NCBI GenBank assembly: GCA_026225235.1
Contig: JAMFSK010000010.1
Coordinates: 1 to 38,878, forward strand
Length of the DNA: 38,878 bases
Source of the DNA: Burkholderiales bacterium
GTDB taxonomy: Bacteria > Pseudomonadota > Gammaproteobacteria > Burkholderiales > Burkholderiaceae
Direction: 5' to 3'
Part shown: one piece after another, positions 22,891 through 30,801 of the stretch
Position numbering within the stretch: the first letter of the stretch is position 1
Layout: each line of letters starts with the position of its first letter
Program-made: the position numbers and the translations under genes
The notes under the pieces: model-generated
The model's input: the letters and a program-made list of their open reading frames with translations, nothing else
The model's database searches: none
Told to the model about the DNA's origin: nothing

Positions 22891-23421
22891 ATGAACTGGA
22901 CGTGCAAAACATTCGCCGAGTTGACTTCGCTGGAGCTCTATCACATCTTGCGTGCGCGTAGCGCCGTGTTCGTGGTGGAGCAATCCTGTGTGCGACTCGA
23001 TATCGACGGCAAGGACGAACGCGCGGTGCATCTGTTTGCCCACGAGTCCGGCCCGATGCCGATCGCCGCCTACGCGCGGCTGAGCATCAATGAAGACGAA
23101 GAACCCGAGGTGCTGGTGGACCGCCTGTTCACGAACGCGCAGCGACGCGGCGACGGCACGGCCGAGACGCTACTCGAGCATCTGCAGCGCGAAGTCGCAC
23201 TGCGCTGGCCAAGTCATATGGTCCGGTTGAGCGCGCCAACCTTTCTGAAAGCCTTCTACGAACAATTCCGCTTCAAGAAGGTCGACGGCCCGTATCTCGA
23301 TCACGGTATTCCGCATATCGGCATGAGTTGGCGCGCTCCGGCGAGCCTCGATGCCGCCGTGCAACCCGCGCGCGCAGGGCATTTATTGCGGCGGGCACCG
23401 AGCAGCATGGGCATGCTGTAA
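22891..23421 (+). CDS. ElaA-like GNAT-family N-acetyltransferase
   Basis: This is a probable acetyl-CoA-dependent acetyltransferase of the ElaA type; the substrate is unknown. The 176-residue product matches the family pattern: LYHILRARSAVFVVEQSCVRLDIDGKDE at the N-terminus, PIAAYARLS, a core VDRLFTNAQRRGDGTAETLLEHL that corresponds to the acetyl-CoA loop, and FYEQFRFKKVDGPYLDHGIPHIGM at the C-terminus. The acetyl-CoA loop reads RRGDGTA, a variant of the usual R/Q-x-x-G-x-G/A. About 25 extra C-terminal residues follow the usual family end. It stands alone. Confidence 0.88.
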   Translation: MNWTCKTFAELTSLELYHILRARSAVFVVEQSCVRLDIDGKDERAVHLFAHESGPMPIAAYARLSINEDEEPEVLVDRLFTNAQRRGDGTAETLLEHLQREVALRWPSHMVRLSAPTFLKAFYEQFRFKKVDGPYLDHGIPHIGMSWRAPASLDAAVQPARAGHLLRRAPSSMGML

Positions 23422-23510
23422 GCCAGGTCCGGCGGGCCGGGGAGACACGGCCAGATCGAACCAGAGCGCGCGAAGGATGAAAATAGGTGTACTCACCCGA
23501 GCCTTTCGCG

Positions 23511-23539
23511 TTGCTTTCCATTCGGTGGCGACCTAGTAT
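23511..23539 (+). promoter_or_regulatory. Candidate promoter of the Lrp/AsnC gene
   Basis: TTGCTT (23511-23516) and TAGTAT (23534-23539) are separated by 17 bp and would start transcription about 25 bases before the TTG start codon. The hexamers are moderate matches to sigma-70 consensus; the spacing is ideal. Confidence 0.45.
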
Positions 23540-23569
23540 TTTGAGAAAAACCACCCCTTTGGAGGCATC

Positions 23570-24028
23570 TTGGCACTCGACGCGTTTTCGCAGCGAATCC
23601 TGCGCCTCTTGCAACTCGACGCCCGGCGCTCAGTCCAGGAGATTTCGGACCAGGTCGGATTGTCGAGTACGCCATGCTGGCGTCGCATCAAGGACATGGA
23701 GCAATCCGGGGTCATCCAGCGCTATACCGCGCTACTCGATCGCGAAAAGCTCGGCCTGCACGTCTGCGCGCTCGCGCATATCCACCTGATCCGGCATACC
23801 GAAGGCGGCGCCGAAGCATTCGAGCGCGAGATTTCCGCCTATCCCGAAGTCACGGAGTGCTACAGCACGACGGGCGAGGCCGACTACATCCTCAAAATCG
23901 TCGCGACCGACATCAAGGCCTACGACAGTTTCCTGCACGAGCGAATCTTCAAAATCCCGGCGGTCGCCCAGGTCAGGACGAGCGTGGTGCTACGCGAGAT
24001 CAAGTTCGATACGCAGTTGCCACTCTGA
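23570..24028 (+). CDS. Lrp/AsnC-family transcriptional regulator
   Basis: This is a small feast/famine regulator that senses amino acids. The 152-residue product has the N-terminal helix-turn-helix (DAFSQRILRLLQLDARRSVQEISDQVGLSSTPCWRRIKDME). The RAM effector domain follows (LHVCALAHIHLIRH, FEREISAYPEVTECYSTTGEADYILKIVATDIKAYDSFL). The start is TTG at 23570, supported by GGAGG at 23561-23565 four bases before it; the next in-frame ATG is inside the DNA-binding domain. The 3' end overlaps the convergent CDF gene by 29 bp. The target is unknown. Confidence 0.9.
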   Translation: MALDAFSQRILRLLQLDARRSVQEISDQVGLSSTPCWRRIKDMEQSGVIQRYTALLDREKLGLHVCALAHIHLIRHTEGGAEAFEREISAYPEVTECYSTTGEADYILKIVATDIKAYDSFLHERIFKIPAVAQVRTSVVLREIKFDTQLPL

Positions 24029-25343
24029 GCGCATCGCCGCTCGGTGTGGTCAGCCGCTGGAGCAGGCGGATGTGGCGTACCTGCAACTTGCCGGCCAGCG
24101 CAGTGAGGTCGGGCTCCATCGCGCGTGCGCGCACGGCGGTGTGAGCCGCGTCTTCCTCCGGGTGCGCCGACAGCAGATAGATGTCGAGATCCACCGTGCC
24201 CTCGAGGTAGTGGAGATTCACGGTGTCTAGCGCCATCTCATAGACTTCCAGCGCTTGCCGGATCGCCGGCAGTAACTGGTCGCGGGTAGGCGGCGTGTGC
24301 GGCGTGAGGTTGGCAGCAGGCTGAATCGTCGCCGGGGCCTTCAGTTCGTCAGCCTTGCTACGGCTGTCAGTGAGCTTGCCGGTAGCGCCTTTGACGGCGC
24401 TGGTCGACGCGCCTCGGCGGGACGCATCCGTTTTCAAATAGACGCCCGCAGGCGGTTCGAGCTGATCGCGTTCAGGATCGACGTGAATCAACGCGTCGAG
24501 CACCCGCGAGTCCTGAAGCGCGCGCAGCCGCGCACTCTCCGCAATGAAATGCCCCTCCGAAACGCTGATCATCGGGTCGACGAGAATATGCGCGTCGACC
24601 AGCGCGTAGTCGCCCATCTTGCGTGTACGCAATTCATGCACTTCGCGCACGCCGGGCGTGCTTAAGACCAGCGCGCGAATGTGTTCGGCCGCGTCGGTGT
24701 CGAGCGCGCGGTCCGACAGATCCTGCAAGGCATCCCACGCGAAATTGAAACCCATCTTGCCGACCATGAAACCGACGATCGATGCCGCGACGGGGTCGAG
24801 CACCGGCGCACCGAGCAGGCTGCCGATAATGCCGAGTCCGACGACCAGCGAAGACGCGGCGTCCGAACGCGCGTGCCACGCGTTGGCAATCAGCATGGCG
24901 GAGCGCACCCGCTCGGCCGCGCGCAGCATGTAGCGAAACAGGGTTTCCTTGGCGATCAGCGCGATCACAGCGACCGGTAGCGCGACCAGCTTGACCGGCG
25001 CGATGTCTTGCAGCTCGGCGATGCGCAGCCCCGCGCGCCAGAGCATGCCGGCGCTCACCGCAAGCAGCAAGGCGCCGAGCAGTAGCGAGACGACCGTTTC
25101 GTAGCGACTGTGACCGTAGTTATGGTCGTCGTCGGGAGCGGCGTCGCTGTGCCGGTTGGCAATTAGCACCAGAAAATCGGCAATCAGATCCGAAAGCGAA
25201 TGCACGCCGTCGGCGATGAGTGCCTGTGAATGCGCCAGGAAACCGACCACAATTTGAACCGCCGTCATGCCGATATTGACCACGATGCTGACCCGCGTGG
25301 TCTGACGTGCAACTCGCTTCTTTTCGCTGCTGGTAATAGCCAT
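24000..25343 (-). CDS. Cation diffusion facilitator (zinc/iron-type exporter) with extended C-terminus
   Basis: This is an inner-membrane proton-coupled divalent-metal exporter. The N-terminal half of the 447-residue product has six hydrophobic segments. The metal site is formed by HxxxD in helix 2 (ADGVHSLSDLIADF) and HxxxD in helix 5 (WHARSDAASSL), the combination usual for zinc-type members. A cytoplasmic domain follows (GVREVHELRTRKMGDYALVDAHILVDP). About 150 further residues form a low-complexity linker (KTDASRRGAS to HTPPTRDQ) and a second small domain resembling the first (NLHYLEGTVDLDIYLLSAHPEED). I chose ATG at 25343; an upstream GTG would add about 40 poorly fitting residues. The gene overlaps the lrp gene end by 29 bp. 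Confidence 0.9.
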   Translation of the reverse strand: MAITSSEKKRVARQTTRVSIVVNIGMTAVQIVVGFLAHSQALIADGVHSLSDLIADFLVLIANRHSDAAPDDDHNYGHSRYETVVSLLLGALLLAVSAGMLWRAGLRIAELQDIAPVKLVALPVAVIALIAKETLFRYMLRAAERVRSAMLIANAWHARSDAASSLVVGLGIIGSLLGAPVLDPVAASIVGFMVGKMGFNFAWDALQDLSDRALDTDAAEHIRALVLSTPGVREVHELRTRKMGDYALVDAHILVDPMISVSEGHFIAESARLRALQDSRVLDALIHVDPERDQLEPPAGVYLKTDASRRGASTSAVKGATGKLTDSRSKADELKAPATIQPAANLTPHTPPTRDQLLPAIRQALEVYEMALDTVNLHYLEGTVDLDIYLLSAHPEEDAAHTAVRARAMEPDLTALAGKLQVRHIRLLQRLTTPSGDALRVATAYRT

Positions 25344-25351
25344 GAATCCCG

Positions 25352-25366
25352 ATTCTCGATGAGAAT
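25352..25366 (-). promoter_or_regulatory. Inverted repeat just upstream of the CDF start, possible metalloregulator site
   Basis: ATTCTC (25352-25357) and GAGAAT (25361-25366) form a perfect 6-bp inverted repeat with a 3-base centre, 9 bases before the CDF start codon. GAGAAT/ATTCTC words are common in Fur-type boxes of related bacteria, so a metal-responsive repressor is possible. A 5-bp repeat (CCGAG/CTCGG, 25383-25394) lies nearby. Confidence 0.35.
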
Positions 25367-25670
25367 AGTGCCTATGTGTGCGCCGAGTTCTCGGTCGTGT
25401 TCGGAGCAAACTCCCTATGCTGACAGTGTACGGTGACACCTCTGAGGTGGGTGTGTGATTTGCCATGTAGGAGGATCAGACAAGCGAGAGCTAAACACAA
25501 ATCGAGTCGAATACTTACCGCGCTTTACCTGGATGAAAGCTTTCGACGAAGTTGACCGAGTGGAGAGATTCAGCGTTATTACGTTATTCATCAGACTTAA
25601 TCGCGCGTTGGTTCAGACTTTCCTGATGCGAAGTGACTGTATGACTTTTGTCGATAACGTTAACGCAAAA

Positions 25671-25705
25671 CGCCGTTCCCCTTGCATTTCGCAACGGGAA
25701 CGGCG
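25671..25705. repeat. Long hairpin downstream of the H-NS gene
   Basis: CGCCGTTCCC (25671-25680) pairs with GGGAACGGCG (25696-25705). After one C-C mismatch, TTGC pairs with GCAA around a 5-base loop. Read on the minus strand it is followed by TTTTGCG, so it could act as a weak terminator for leftward transcription from the H-NS gene, 170 bp upstream. It might also be part of a structured RNA. Confidence 0.5.
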
Positions 25706-25711
25706 AATCGG

Positions 25712-25737
25712 CCGATATGTCAGCGCTGACAGGTCGG
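25712..25737. repeat. 14-bp perfect palindrome with flanking symmetric arms
   Basis: TGTCAGCGCTGACA (25718-25731) is perfectly self-complementary. CCGA (25712-25715) and TCGG (25734-25737) extend the symmetry after 2-base gaps. It looks like a protein-binding operator more than a hairpin, but I see no gene start within 130 bp. Its purpose is unknown. Confidence 0.5.
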
Positions 25738-25875
25738 TATAGAAAAAAGATCGGATGTGTCTAAAGCATGGCCAAACCCGTCACGCGTAGCCAAACCCGC
25801 TACTTCACGTGATGGATCAGGATGTCTGGTCGGCCCGTCTAATGACCCGACAATTTTCTTGCAGGAAATCGGATG

Positions 25876-26178
25876 TTACTTCTGGATCAGGAACTGATCG
25901 CGATTCTGTCCCGCAATCCACTTCGGCGGTTTGCCGCGGCCTGACCACGTGCTGCCGCTATTCGGATCGCGATATTTCGGCGCCACGCCAGCACGCGCGC
26001 GGACCTTGCCGAACTTGCCACGGCCGGATGCAATACCCAGGTCGGCAAGCGTCACACCGTAATCCGCCATTTTCTGCTTGATGTCGTCCACCACGGCCGT
26101 GAACTCACGTTCCTTGGCTTCTTCGATCTGCTTCTCCAGCTTCTCGCGTTGCGCGAGCAGTTCCTTGTATGAAGACAT
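25876..26178 (-). CDS. H-NS histone-family nucleoid protein
   Basis: This is a small xenogeneic-silencing/nucleoid protein that binds AT-rich DNA. The 100-residue product has an N-terminal coiled-coil oligomerisation region (YKELLAQREKLEKQIEEAKERE) and a linker (IASGRGKFGKVRARAGVAPK). The C-terminal DNA-binding core is YRDPNSGSTWSGRGKPPKWI, in which the SGRGKPP loop is the minor-groove hook of the Burkholderia-type H-NS family. AGGA lies 7 bases before the ATG. The upstream region is AT-rich by the standards of this window, so autoregulation is likely. Confidence 0.93.
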   Translation of the reverse strand: MSSYKELLAQREKLEKQIEEAKEREFTAVVDDIKQKMADYGVTLADLGIASGRGKFGKVRARAGVAPKYRDPNSGSTWSGRGKPPKWIAGQNRDQFLIQK

Positions 26179-26626
26179 TGCGATTCCTTTTTGTGTTTAG
26201 GTCCAACCAAGCTGTGGTGAAGGCCGCGTGCAATCACCGGCGTTGCATTTAGGCTAGTCCGAATAATACATGAGCGTTTCCGGGAAAGGAAAGGTTTCTC
26301 GGGTAATCACGGTGTTATCGATTATTAAACTTTTTCCTCAATTGTCGGAAGAATTTACGTGCATCCAAGTACGTCATTGATCCGTAGGACGCGCATGGCT
26401 GATTCGCTCACACGTATGCAGCAGATGCAGAATGGCACACGCGCTGGGTTGGCTTGCCTTGTCGGCAGATGATTCAGGGTGATGCGCGCCAATCTTGATT
26501 AGCCAAATGACTATCGTATGAAGATTGGTTTGGGCGCTTTAAATTCTACTTACAAAACTGAAATAATTGGCCGGATTATCGGTTGATCGATTCATGCAAA
26601 TGCGACGTTCTGCCGCAGTGCTTGGG
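26179..26626. other. AT-rich non-coding region upstream of the H-NS gene
   Basis: These 448 bases are visibly richer in A and T than the rest of the window and contain no good gene. On the minus strand TATTAT (26263-26268) is a candidate -10 for the H-NS gene, but without a clear -35. At 26489-26496 and 26521-26528 lies an 8-bp perfect inverted repeat (CCAATCTT/AAGATTGG) with a 24-base spacer. AT-rich DNA next to an H-NS gene fits self-binding. Confidence 0.5.
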
Positions 26627-27310
26627 TCATCTCGCCGCAGATGAATTGCCATTGATTGTTCGCATTGCGGGCTCGATTGCGGCTTCAAGTGCGGCGCGAT
26701 CCGCGCATGGCGCGGCAAAGGTTTGGCGGCGGCGAGTGCCTTCGCTTGCGTAATCGATGCCATGACGGTCGATGCCGAGTAGCCGAATGCCGTCATTCAG
26801 CAGGGGCGTGATTGCGTCGAGCAGCGCGCTTTCCTCGGCGTCGTCGAGTGGCGCGATGGGGTTTAGTTCGTGTGCGTCGATCCAGCCCATCGCACCGAAG
26901 CCACCGATATGGCGCAGTCTGGCCGGGACAAAGGTGAAAAATGAAAAATCGCCGAGCTGGAGATAACGCTCGGCGTCGGGGTGATAGCGCAGATAGCGGC
27001 GCGCGGGCGAGCCGGCGCCCGAGCCCGTGCACTCGCTGGGTACAGCCCGGCCGGTCAAGGTGGTGCGCGGACTGGCGAGCACATCGGCCGCGCAGCCGTC
27101 AAACAGCAGAAAGCCAGCATGGGCGTCAGCCTGGAGGTTACGCGTGTGCTCGGCGAGCCGGCTGACGAGCATGACGGGTCGGTGACGCGCGTCGGGCGCG
27201 AACGGCAGCACGGTCGGATACGGGCAGCCGTCCTCGCGCGAGCGCGTCGCAAGCGAGCCGAAGCGGGCGGTGTGAAGCAACTGGAGCGGTTCGTCGAGGG
27301 CAATGTTCAC
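26627..27310 (-). CDS. HugZ-like FMN-binding split-barrel protein
   Basis: This is a pyridoxamine-phosphate-oxidase-like flavoprotein related to the HugZ haem-utilisation group. The 227-residue product has LLHTARFGSLATRSREDGCPYPTVLPFAPD, RPVMLVSRLAEHTRNLQADAHAGFLLFD and RTTLTGRAVP in the split barrel, then YLQLGDFSFFTFVPARLRHIGGFGAMGWI. A small C-terminal domain with ITPLLNDGIRLLGIDRHGIDY resembles the DUF2470-type domain often found in this group. The start is a GTG at 27310 with AGGA upstream. It is divergent from an MFS transporter. Haem breakdown is a family-based possibility only. Confidence 0.85.
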   Translation of the reverse strand: MNIALDEPLQLLHTARFGSLATRSREDGCPYPTVLPFAPDARHRPVMLVSRLAEHTRNLQADAHAGFLLFDGCAADVLASPRTTLTGRAVPSECTGSGAGSPARRYLRYHPDAERYLQLGDFSFFTFVPARLRHIGGFGAMGWIDAHELNPIAPLDDAEESALLDAITPLLNDGIRLLGIDRHGIDYASEGTRRRQTFAAPCADRAALEAAIEPAMRTINGNSSAAR

Positions 27311-27433
27311 GTCGAGTCATTCCTGCAAGCGCTTTTCAGACGCCAAGCGTAACAAAGCAAGAGCAAGTGTGCTCCGTTAGAATGGGCGCCCGCCTGAGCT
27401 GAGCTTTCTAATCTTACGGAGCACCGCCCGCCT

Positions 27434-28618
27434 GTGTCCGCCACGACCCCTCCGATTACCGCTGCCAGAGCCGCCCGTGCCCGCCTTGCCACCATGGGGC
27501 TGTTCTTTACCGCGGGCTGGGTGTTCGCTTCCTGGGGCGTGCATGTACCGACCGTGAAGGAAAAGTTCGGTCTCGACGACGCGCAATTGTCGGTGGCGCT
27601 GTTTGCGGTGGCGGGCGGCTCGATCGCGGCGATGCCGTTCATCGGCAAATGGGCGGCGCGCGTCGGCACCCGCACCGCCTGCACGGTTGGCGGCATCAGT
27701 GCGTGTTTCATCACCTCGTTGCTGTTGCTCGTGCCGTCGTACTGGGTGGTGGTCGCCCTGCTCGCGCTTTATGGCGCAACAGGCGCCGCGCTCGACGTCT
27801 CGATGAATACCGAGGCGGCCGACGTCGAGGCCGCGATCGGCCGCCCGATCGTCTCCTCGCTGCACGGCATGTTCAGCCTCGGGGGGCTCGCAGGCGCGGC
27901 GCTCGGTGGCCTCGCGCTCTCGCATGGGATGCGACCCGAAGTTCACTTCGCTCTCGCGAGCGCGGTGGGTGCTTCGATCATCATGGCCTCGCGCCCCTTC
28001 CTGCTTCCCCACACCGCGCCCGCCGTACTGGACGCCGCGGGCCATGCGAACAAACAAAGGTTGCGTCGCGGCCTGTTCGCTTTGGGCGCGCTGGCGCTTG
28101 TCGCACTGATCGCCGAGGGCGCGATGTACGACTGGTCGACGGTGTATATGCGTGATGTGGTTCACGCCAGCACCGGGATGTCGAGTGCGGCCTATGCGGC
28201 CTTTTCGGGTGGCATGGCGCTCGGCCGGTTTTCGGGCGACGCGGTGCGCGCGCATGTCGACGACGGCCGGCTGGTGGTCGGTAGCGGCGTGCTCGCAAGC
28301 GCGGGCATGCTACTCGGGCTGCTTGTGCCGTTGCCGTTGGTGGCTCTGATCGGCTTTGGGCTGATGGGGCTGGGCTTGGCCAATATGATGCCGGTGATGT
28401 TCCTCGCGGCGGCGCGCGTGCCGGGCTTGCATGCGGCCGAAGGCGTGGCGCGGGTCGCTGCGATGGCCTACGTGGGCCTGCTGATCGGTCCGGTGCTGAT
28501 CGGCCTCACCTCACATGCGACGAACCTGCCGATCGGCATGTCCGTGGTGATCGCTTGCGCGGCGCTCGTTGCGATCGCCGGCCCCCGGGTGCTGCGCCCG
28601 AAGCCCGGCGTGAACTGA
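27434..28618 (+). CDS. MFS transporter, YbjJ-like
   Basis: This is an inner-membrane major-facilitator transporter. The 394-residue product has about twelve hydrophobic segments. Its early part (FFTAGWVFASWGVHVPTVKEKFGLDDAQLSVALFAVAGGS) and the middle motif (YGATGAALDVSMNTEAADVE, SSLHGMFSLGGLAGAALGGL) are typical of the YbjJ/FucP-like inner-membrane group of unknown substrate. The start is probably GTG at 27434, after ACGGAG at 27416-27421; ATG at 27494 is an alternative and would remove a polar leader. It is divergent from the HugZ-like gene by 123 bp. Confidence 0.85.
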   Translation: MSATTPPITAARAARARLATMGLFFTAGWVFASWGVHVPTVKEKFGLDDAQLSVALFAVAGGSIAAMPFIGKWAARVGTRTACTVGGISACFITSLLLLVPSYWVVVALLALYGATGAALDVSMNTEAADVEAAIGRPIVSSLHGMFSLGGLAGAALGGLALSHGMRPEVHFALASAVGASIIMASRPFLLPHTAPAVLDAAGHANKQRLRRGLFALGALALVALIAEGAMYDWSTVYMRDVVHASTGMSSAAYAAFSGGMALGRFSGDAVRAHVDDGRLVVGSGVLASAGMLLGLLVPLPLVALIGFGLMGLGLANMMPVMFLAAARVPGLHAAEGVARVAAMAYVGLLIGPVLIGLTSHATNLPIGMSVVIACAALVAIAGPRVLRPKPGVN

Positions 28619-28780
28619 TCGGCGCTGTGGCGAACATGCGGGCCGCGCGCGGGCGGACGACAATCGCGGGAGTGTTGGCAGCACCGCTGCCGCGGGCGTT
28701 CGCAGCCGCAGCCGCATCCGCTTGTGCAGGATGTCGTCGGGCCGGGGTTGCCGGTGCCGTGCGTGACTTCTTATGACTTC

Positions 28781-30568
28781 TTATTCGCTTGAGCCGACAG
28801 TGACCTGCCTGCCGTTGGGTGCGAGCAATCGCTCGCTGATCTGAGCGGCGTCGAGGGGCGATGCGACCAGGAAGCCCTGGATTGCGTCGCAATCGACCAT
28901 CCGCAGAAAATCGAACTGTGCGCGTGTCTCCACCCCTTCCGCGATGCAACGCAGCCCGAGCGCACTGCTCATCGCAACGATCGCCTCGGCGATCGACATC
29001 GCGTCGCGATCGCCCGGCACGCGCCGGATAAACGACTGGTCAATCTTCAGCGTCGAGATCGGAAAGCGCAGCAGGTAAGACAGCGATGCGTAGCCCGTGC
29101 CGAAGTCGTCGATCGCAAGCTGAATCCCCATTTCGCGCAAGCGCGAGATATTGCGGGCGAGCGTGGTGGAGTCCTGCAGTAACAAGCTTTCGGTGAGCTC
29201 GAATTCGAGTCGGCGCGGCAGCGCGCCGGTCGCGGCGAGCGCGCGCTCGACCGTATTGGCGAGGTCCGACCAGAGTAACTGGCGCGCTGACACATTCAGA
29301 GCGACACGCAACGGCGGCCGCATCACTTCGCCGACCTGCAGCGATGCAATCTGCGCCGCCTGGATCGCCTGCCATTCGGCCGCTTGTGCAAACACCGTGC
29401 GCATCGCCCACTCGCCGATCGGCACGATCAGCCCGGTGTCTTCCGCAAGCGCGATGAACTCGCTGGGCGCAATGTCGCCGAGTTCGGGTGAATGCCAGCG
29501 CAAAAGTGCCTCAACGCCGGTCATCTCCAGCGAGCGCAAATCGATCACGGGCTGATAGATGATGCTGAGTTCATTGCGATCGAGCGCCTGGCGCAAGCCC
29601 GCGTCGAGCCGCGCGCGTCGCTCGAGGTGGGCGTTCATCGCGGGATTGAAGATCTCTGCCTGACGCCGGCCATGTTCCTTCGCGCGATACATCGCGGTAT
29701 CGGCGTGCCGCAGCAGCGTGGCCGTATCAGTGCCATGTTCGGGCGCAAACGCGATACCGATCGAAGCACCGATGCTCAACAGCAGCGACTCGACTTCGCA
29801 CGGCTCTCCCGCCGCGTCGATCAGCCTTTGTGCCACCGCGAGGGCGTGGGTGGCATCGTCGAGCAGCACGAGGAATTCGTCGCCACCCCAGCGGGCCAGC
29901 TGACCGGCTGAGCCGATGATTTTCTCGAAACGCCGCGCGAGATGCTGGAGCAAATTGTCGCCGACCGTGTGGCCGAGCGAATCGTTGATGCTCTTGAAGC
30001 GGTCGAGATCGATATACAGCAGCGCAAACTGGCCGCCACGGCGCGCCACGCGCAACAACGCGGTGGCCATGGTTTCCTCGAAGGCGCCGCGGTTGAGCAG
30101 GCCCGTGAGCGAATCGTGCGTGGCGAGGTAGCGCACGCGGCGGCGCGCTTCGCGGACCTCGGTCACGTCCTCGAACGAAATCATCACGCTATGCGGCGTG
30201 GCCGCGCCTTCGGCGCTCAGCGGCTGGCAGGTCGCGACGAGCCAGCGCACGCTGTCGTCGCGCACATTGACCAGGCCCAGGATCTGGTCGCGCACGCGCT
30301 CGCCAGAACGCAGCGCGCGTGCATCAGGCCAGTCGCGGCGGCGCATGCGGCGCCCCTGGTCATTGAGCAGGGTCTTGATCAGCCTGGGTGGCGTGGCGTC
30401 GAGCAACGCCGCGCGGGACGTGCCTAGGATCCGCGCGGCCGCCTCGTTCGCATAGATGATCTTGCCGTTGGCGAGCCTCAGGAGCACCCCTTCCGCGAGC
30501 GCTTCCACAAGGCCCAGCAAGGGCGTCATGTATTCGGCCTCGATCTGCCGCGCGTGCTGCACTTGCAT
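28781..30568 (-). CDS. PAS-GGDEF-EAL cyclic-di-GMP signalling protein
   Basis: This is a cytoplasmic signalling enzyme with both cyclic-di-GMP synthesis and breakdown domains. The 595-residue product has a PAS-like sensor at about residues 15-140 (VEALAEGVLLRLANGKIIYANEAAARILG). A GGDEF domain follows, with the intact active site WGGDEF at about 227-232 and YIDLDRFKSINDSLGHTVGDN. The EAL domain has GVEALLRW at about 351, LNVSARQLL, FELTES, IDDFGTGYASLSYL, LKIDQSFI, IAEGVET and QGFL, so its catalytic residues appear present. No RxxD inhibitory site precedes GGDEF. GGAGG lies 4 bases before the ATG. It is divergent from a collagen-like lipoprotein gene. Confidence 0.95.
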   Translation of the reverse strand: MQVQHARQIEAEYMTPLLGLVEALAEGVLLRLANGKIIYANEAAARILGTSRAALLDATPPRLIKTLLNDQGRRMRRRDWPDARALRSGERVRDQILGLVNVRDDSVRWLVATCQPLSAEGAATPHSVMISFEDVTEVREARRRVRYLATHDSLTGLLNRGAFEETMATALLRVARRGGQFALLYIDLDRFKSINDSLGHTVGDNLLQHLARRFEKIIGSAGQLARWGGDEFLVLLDDATHALAVAQRLIDAAGEPCEVESLLLSIGASIGIAFAPEHGTDTATLLRHADTAMYRAKEHGRRQAEIFNPAMNAHLERRARLDAGLRQALDRNELSIIYQPVIDLRSLEMTGVEALLRWHSPELGDIAPSEFIALAEDTGLIVPIGEWAMRTVFAQAAEWQAIQAAQIASLQVGEVMRPPLRVALNVSARQLLWSDLANTVERALAATGALPRRLEFELTESLLLQDSTTLARNISRLREMGIQLAIDDFGTGYASLSYLLRFPISTLKIDQSFIRRVPGDRDAMSIAEAIVAMSSALGLRCIAEGVETRAQFDFLRMVDCDAIQGFLVASPLDAAQISERLLAPNGRQVTVGSSE

Positions 30569-30608
30569 GGTTCCTCCGTGGGGGCGGTCTCATGGCTTGC
30601 GATGGAGA

Positions 30609-30629
30609 CGTTACGGTCCGTTCGTAACG
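30609..30629. repeat. Inverted repeat CGTTACG/CGTAACG in the divergent region
   Basis: CGTTACG (30609-30615) and CGTAACG (30623-30629) form a 7-bp perfect inverted repeat with a 7-base centre. It lies 41-61 bp upstream of the GGDEF-EAL start and about 154 bp upstream of the predicted sigma-54 start of the collagen-like gene. It is a candidate regulator site for either gene. Confidence 0.4.
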
Positions 30630-30686
30630 GCATCAGGCGTTACATCGGGGGCCGCCCGGCGAAATGTGGCTGCGCGCAAATCGACC

Positions 30687-30707
30687 CAGCCCCGATTCTA
30701 GGGGCTG
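30687..30707. repeat. Inverted repeat CAGCCCC/GGGGCTG upstream of the sigma-54 promoter
   Basis: CAGCCCC (30687-30693) and GGGGCTG (30701-30707) form a 7-bp perfect inverted repeat with a 7-base centre. The centre is about 76 bp upstream of the predicted sigma-54 transcription start. That is a usual range for an enhancer-binding protein site, so it is a candidate activator site. Confidence 0.4.
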
Positions 30708-30746
30708 CGCAGCGCCTGACTGTGCGGCGGAGCGCTTAGTGGCAAT

Positions 30747-30762
30747 TGGTACAGGAGTTGCA
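30747..30762 (+). promoter_or_regulatory. Sigma-54 (RpoN) promoter of the collagen-like gene
   Basis: TGGTACAGGAGTTGCA has the invariant GG and GC separated by exactly 10 bases. It matches the consensus TGGCAC-N5-TTGCA at all defined positions except one (T for C). The start would be about 12 bases downstream, near 30773, leaving a short leader with GGGGAG at 30788-30793 before the ATG at 30802. The match is seen directly; use by RpoN is inferred. Confidence 0.75.
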
Positions 30763-30801
30763 GAAAGGCTTCCCGCTACACACACTCGGGGAGCAAAAAT
30801 C

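Larger units (their letters stand above)
25367..25875. other. Non-coding region between the CDF and H-NS genes
   Basis: About 500 bases hold no convincing gene. They hold the CDF promoter region on the left. On the right are a cluster of symmetrical elements (25671-25737, listed separately) and a 10-bp direct repeat GCCAAACCCG at 25771-25780 and 25790-25799. A 95-codon frame starting with GTG at 25455 lacks a ribosome site and shows codon use unlike neighbouring genes. Confidence 0.5.

Noticed and set aside
25455..25742. A 95-codon plus-strand frame starting with GTG
   Set aside because: No ribosome binding site, no recognisable motif, codon use unlike neighbouring genes, and it runs through the long hairpin and the palindrome.
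28764..28783. Tandem 10-bp repeat TGACTTCTTA at the end of the GGDEF-EAL gene
   Set aside because: It is short and only creates an extra stop codon after the gene; it is probably a small slippage duplication without a role.
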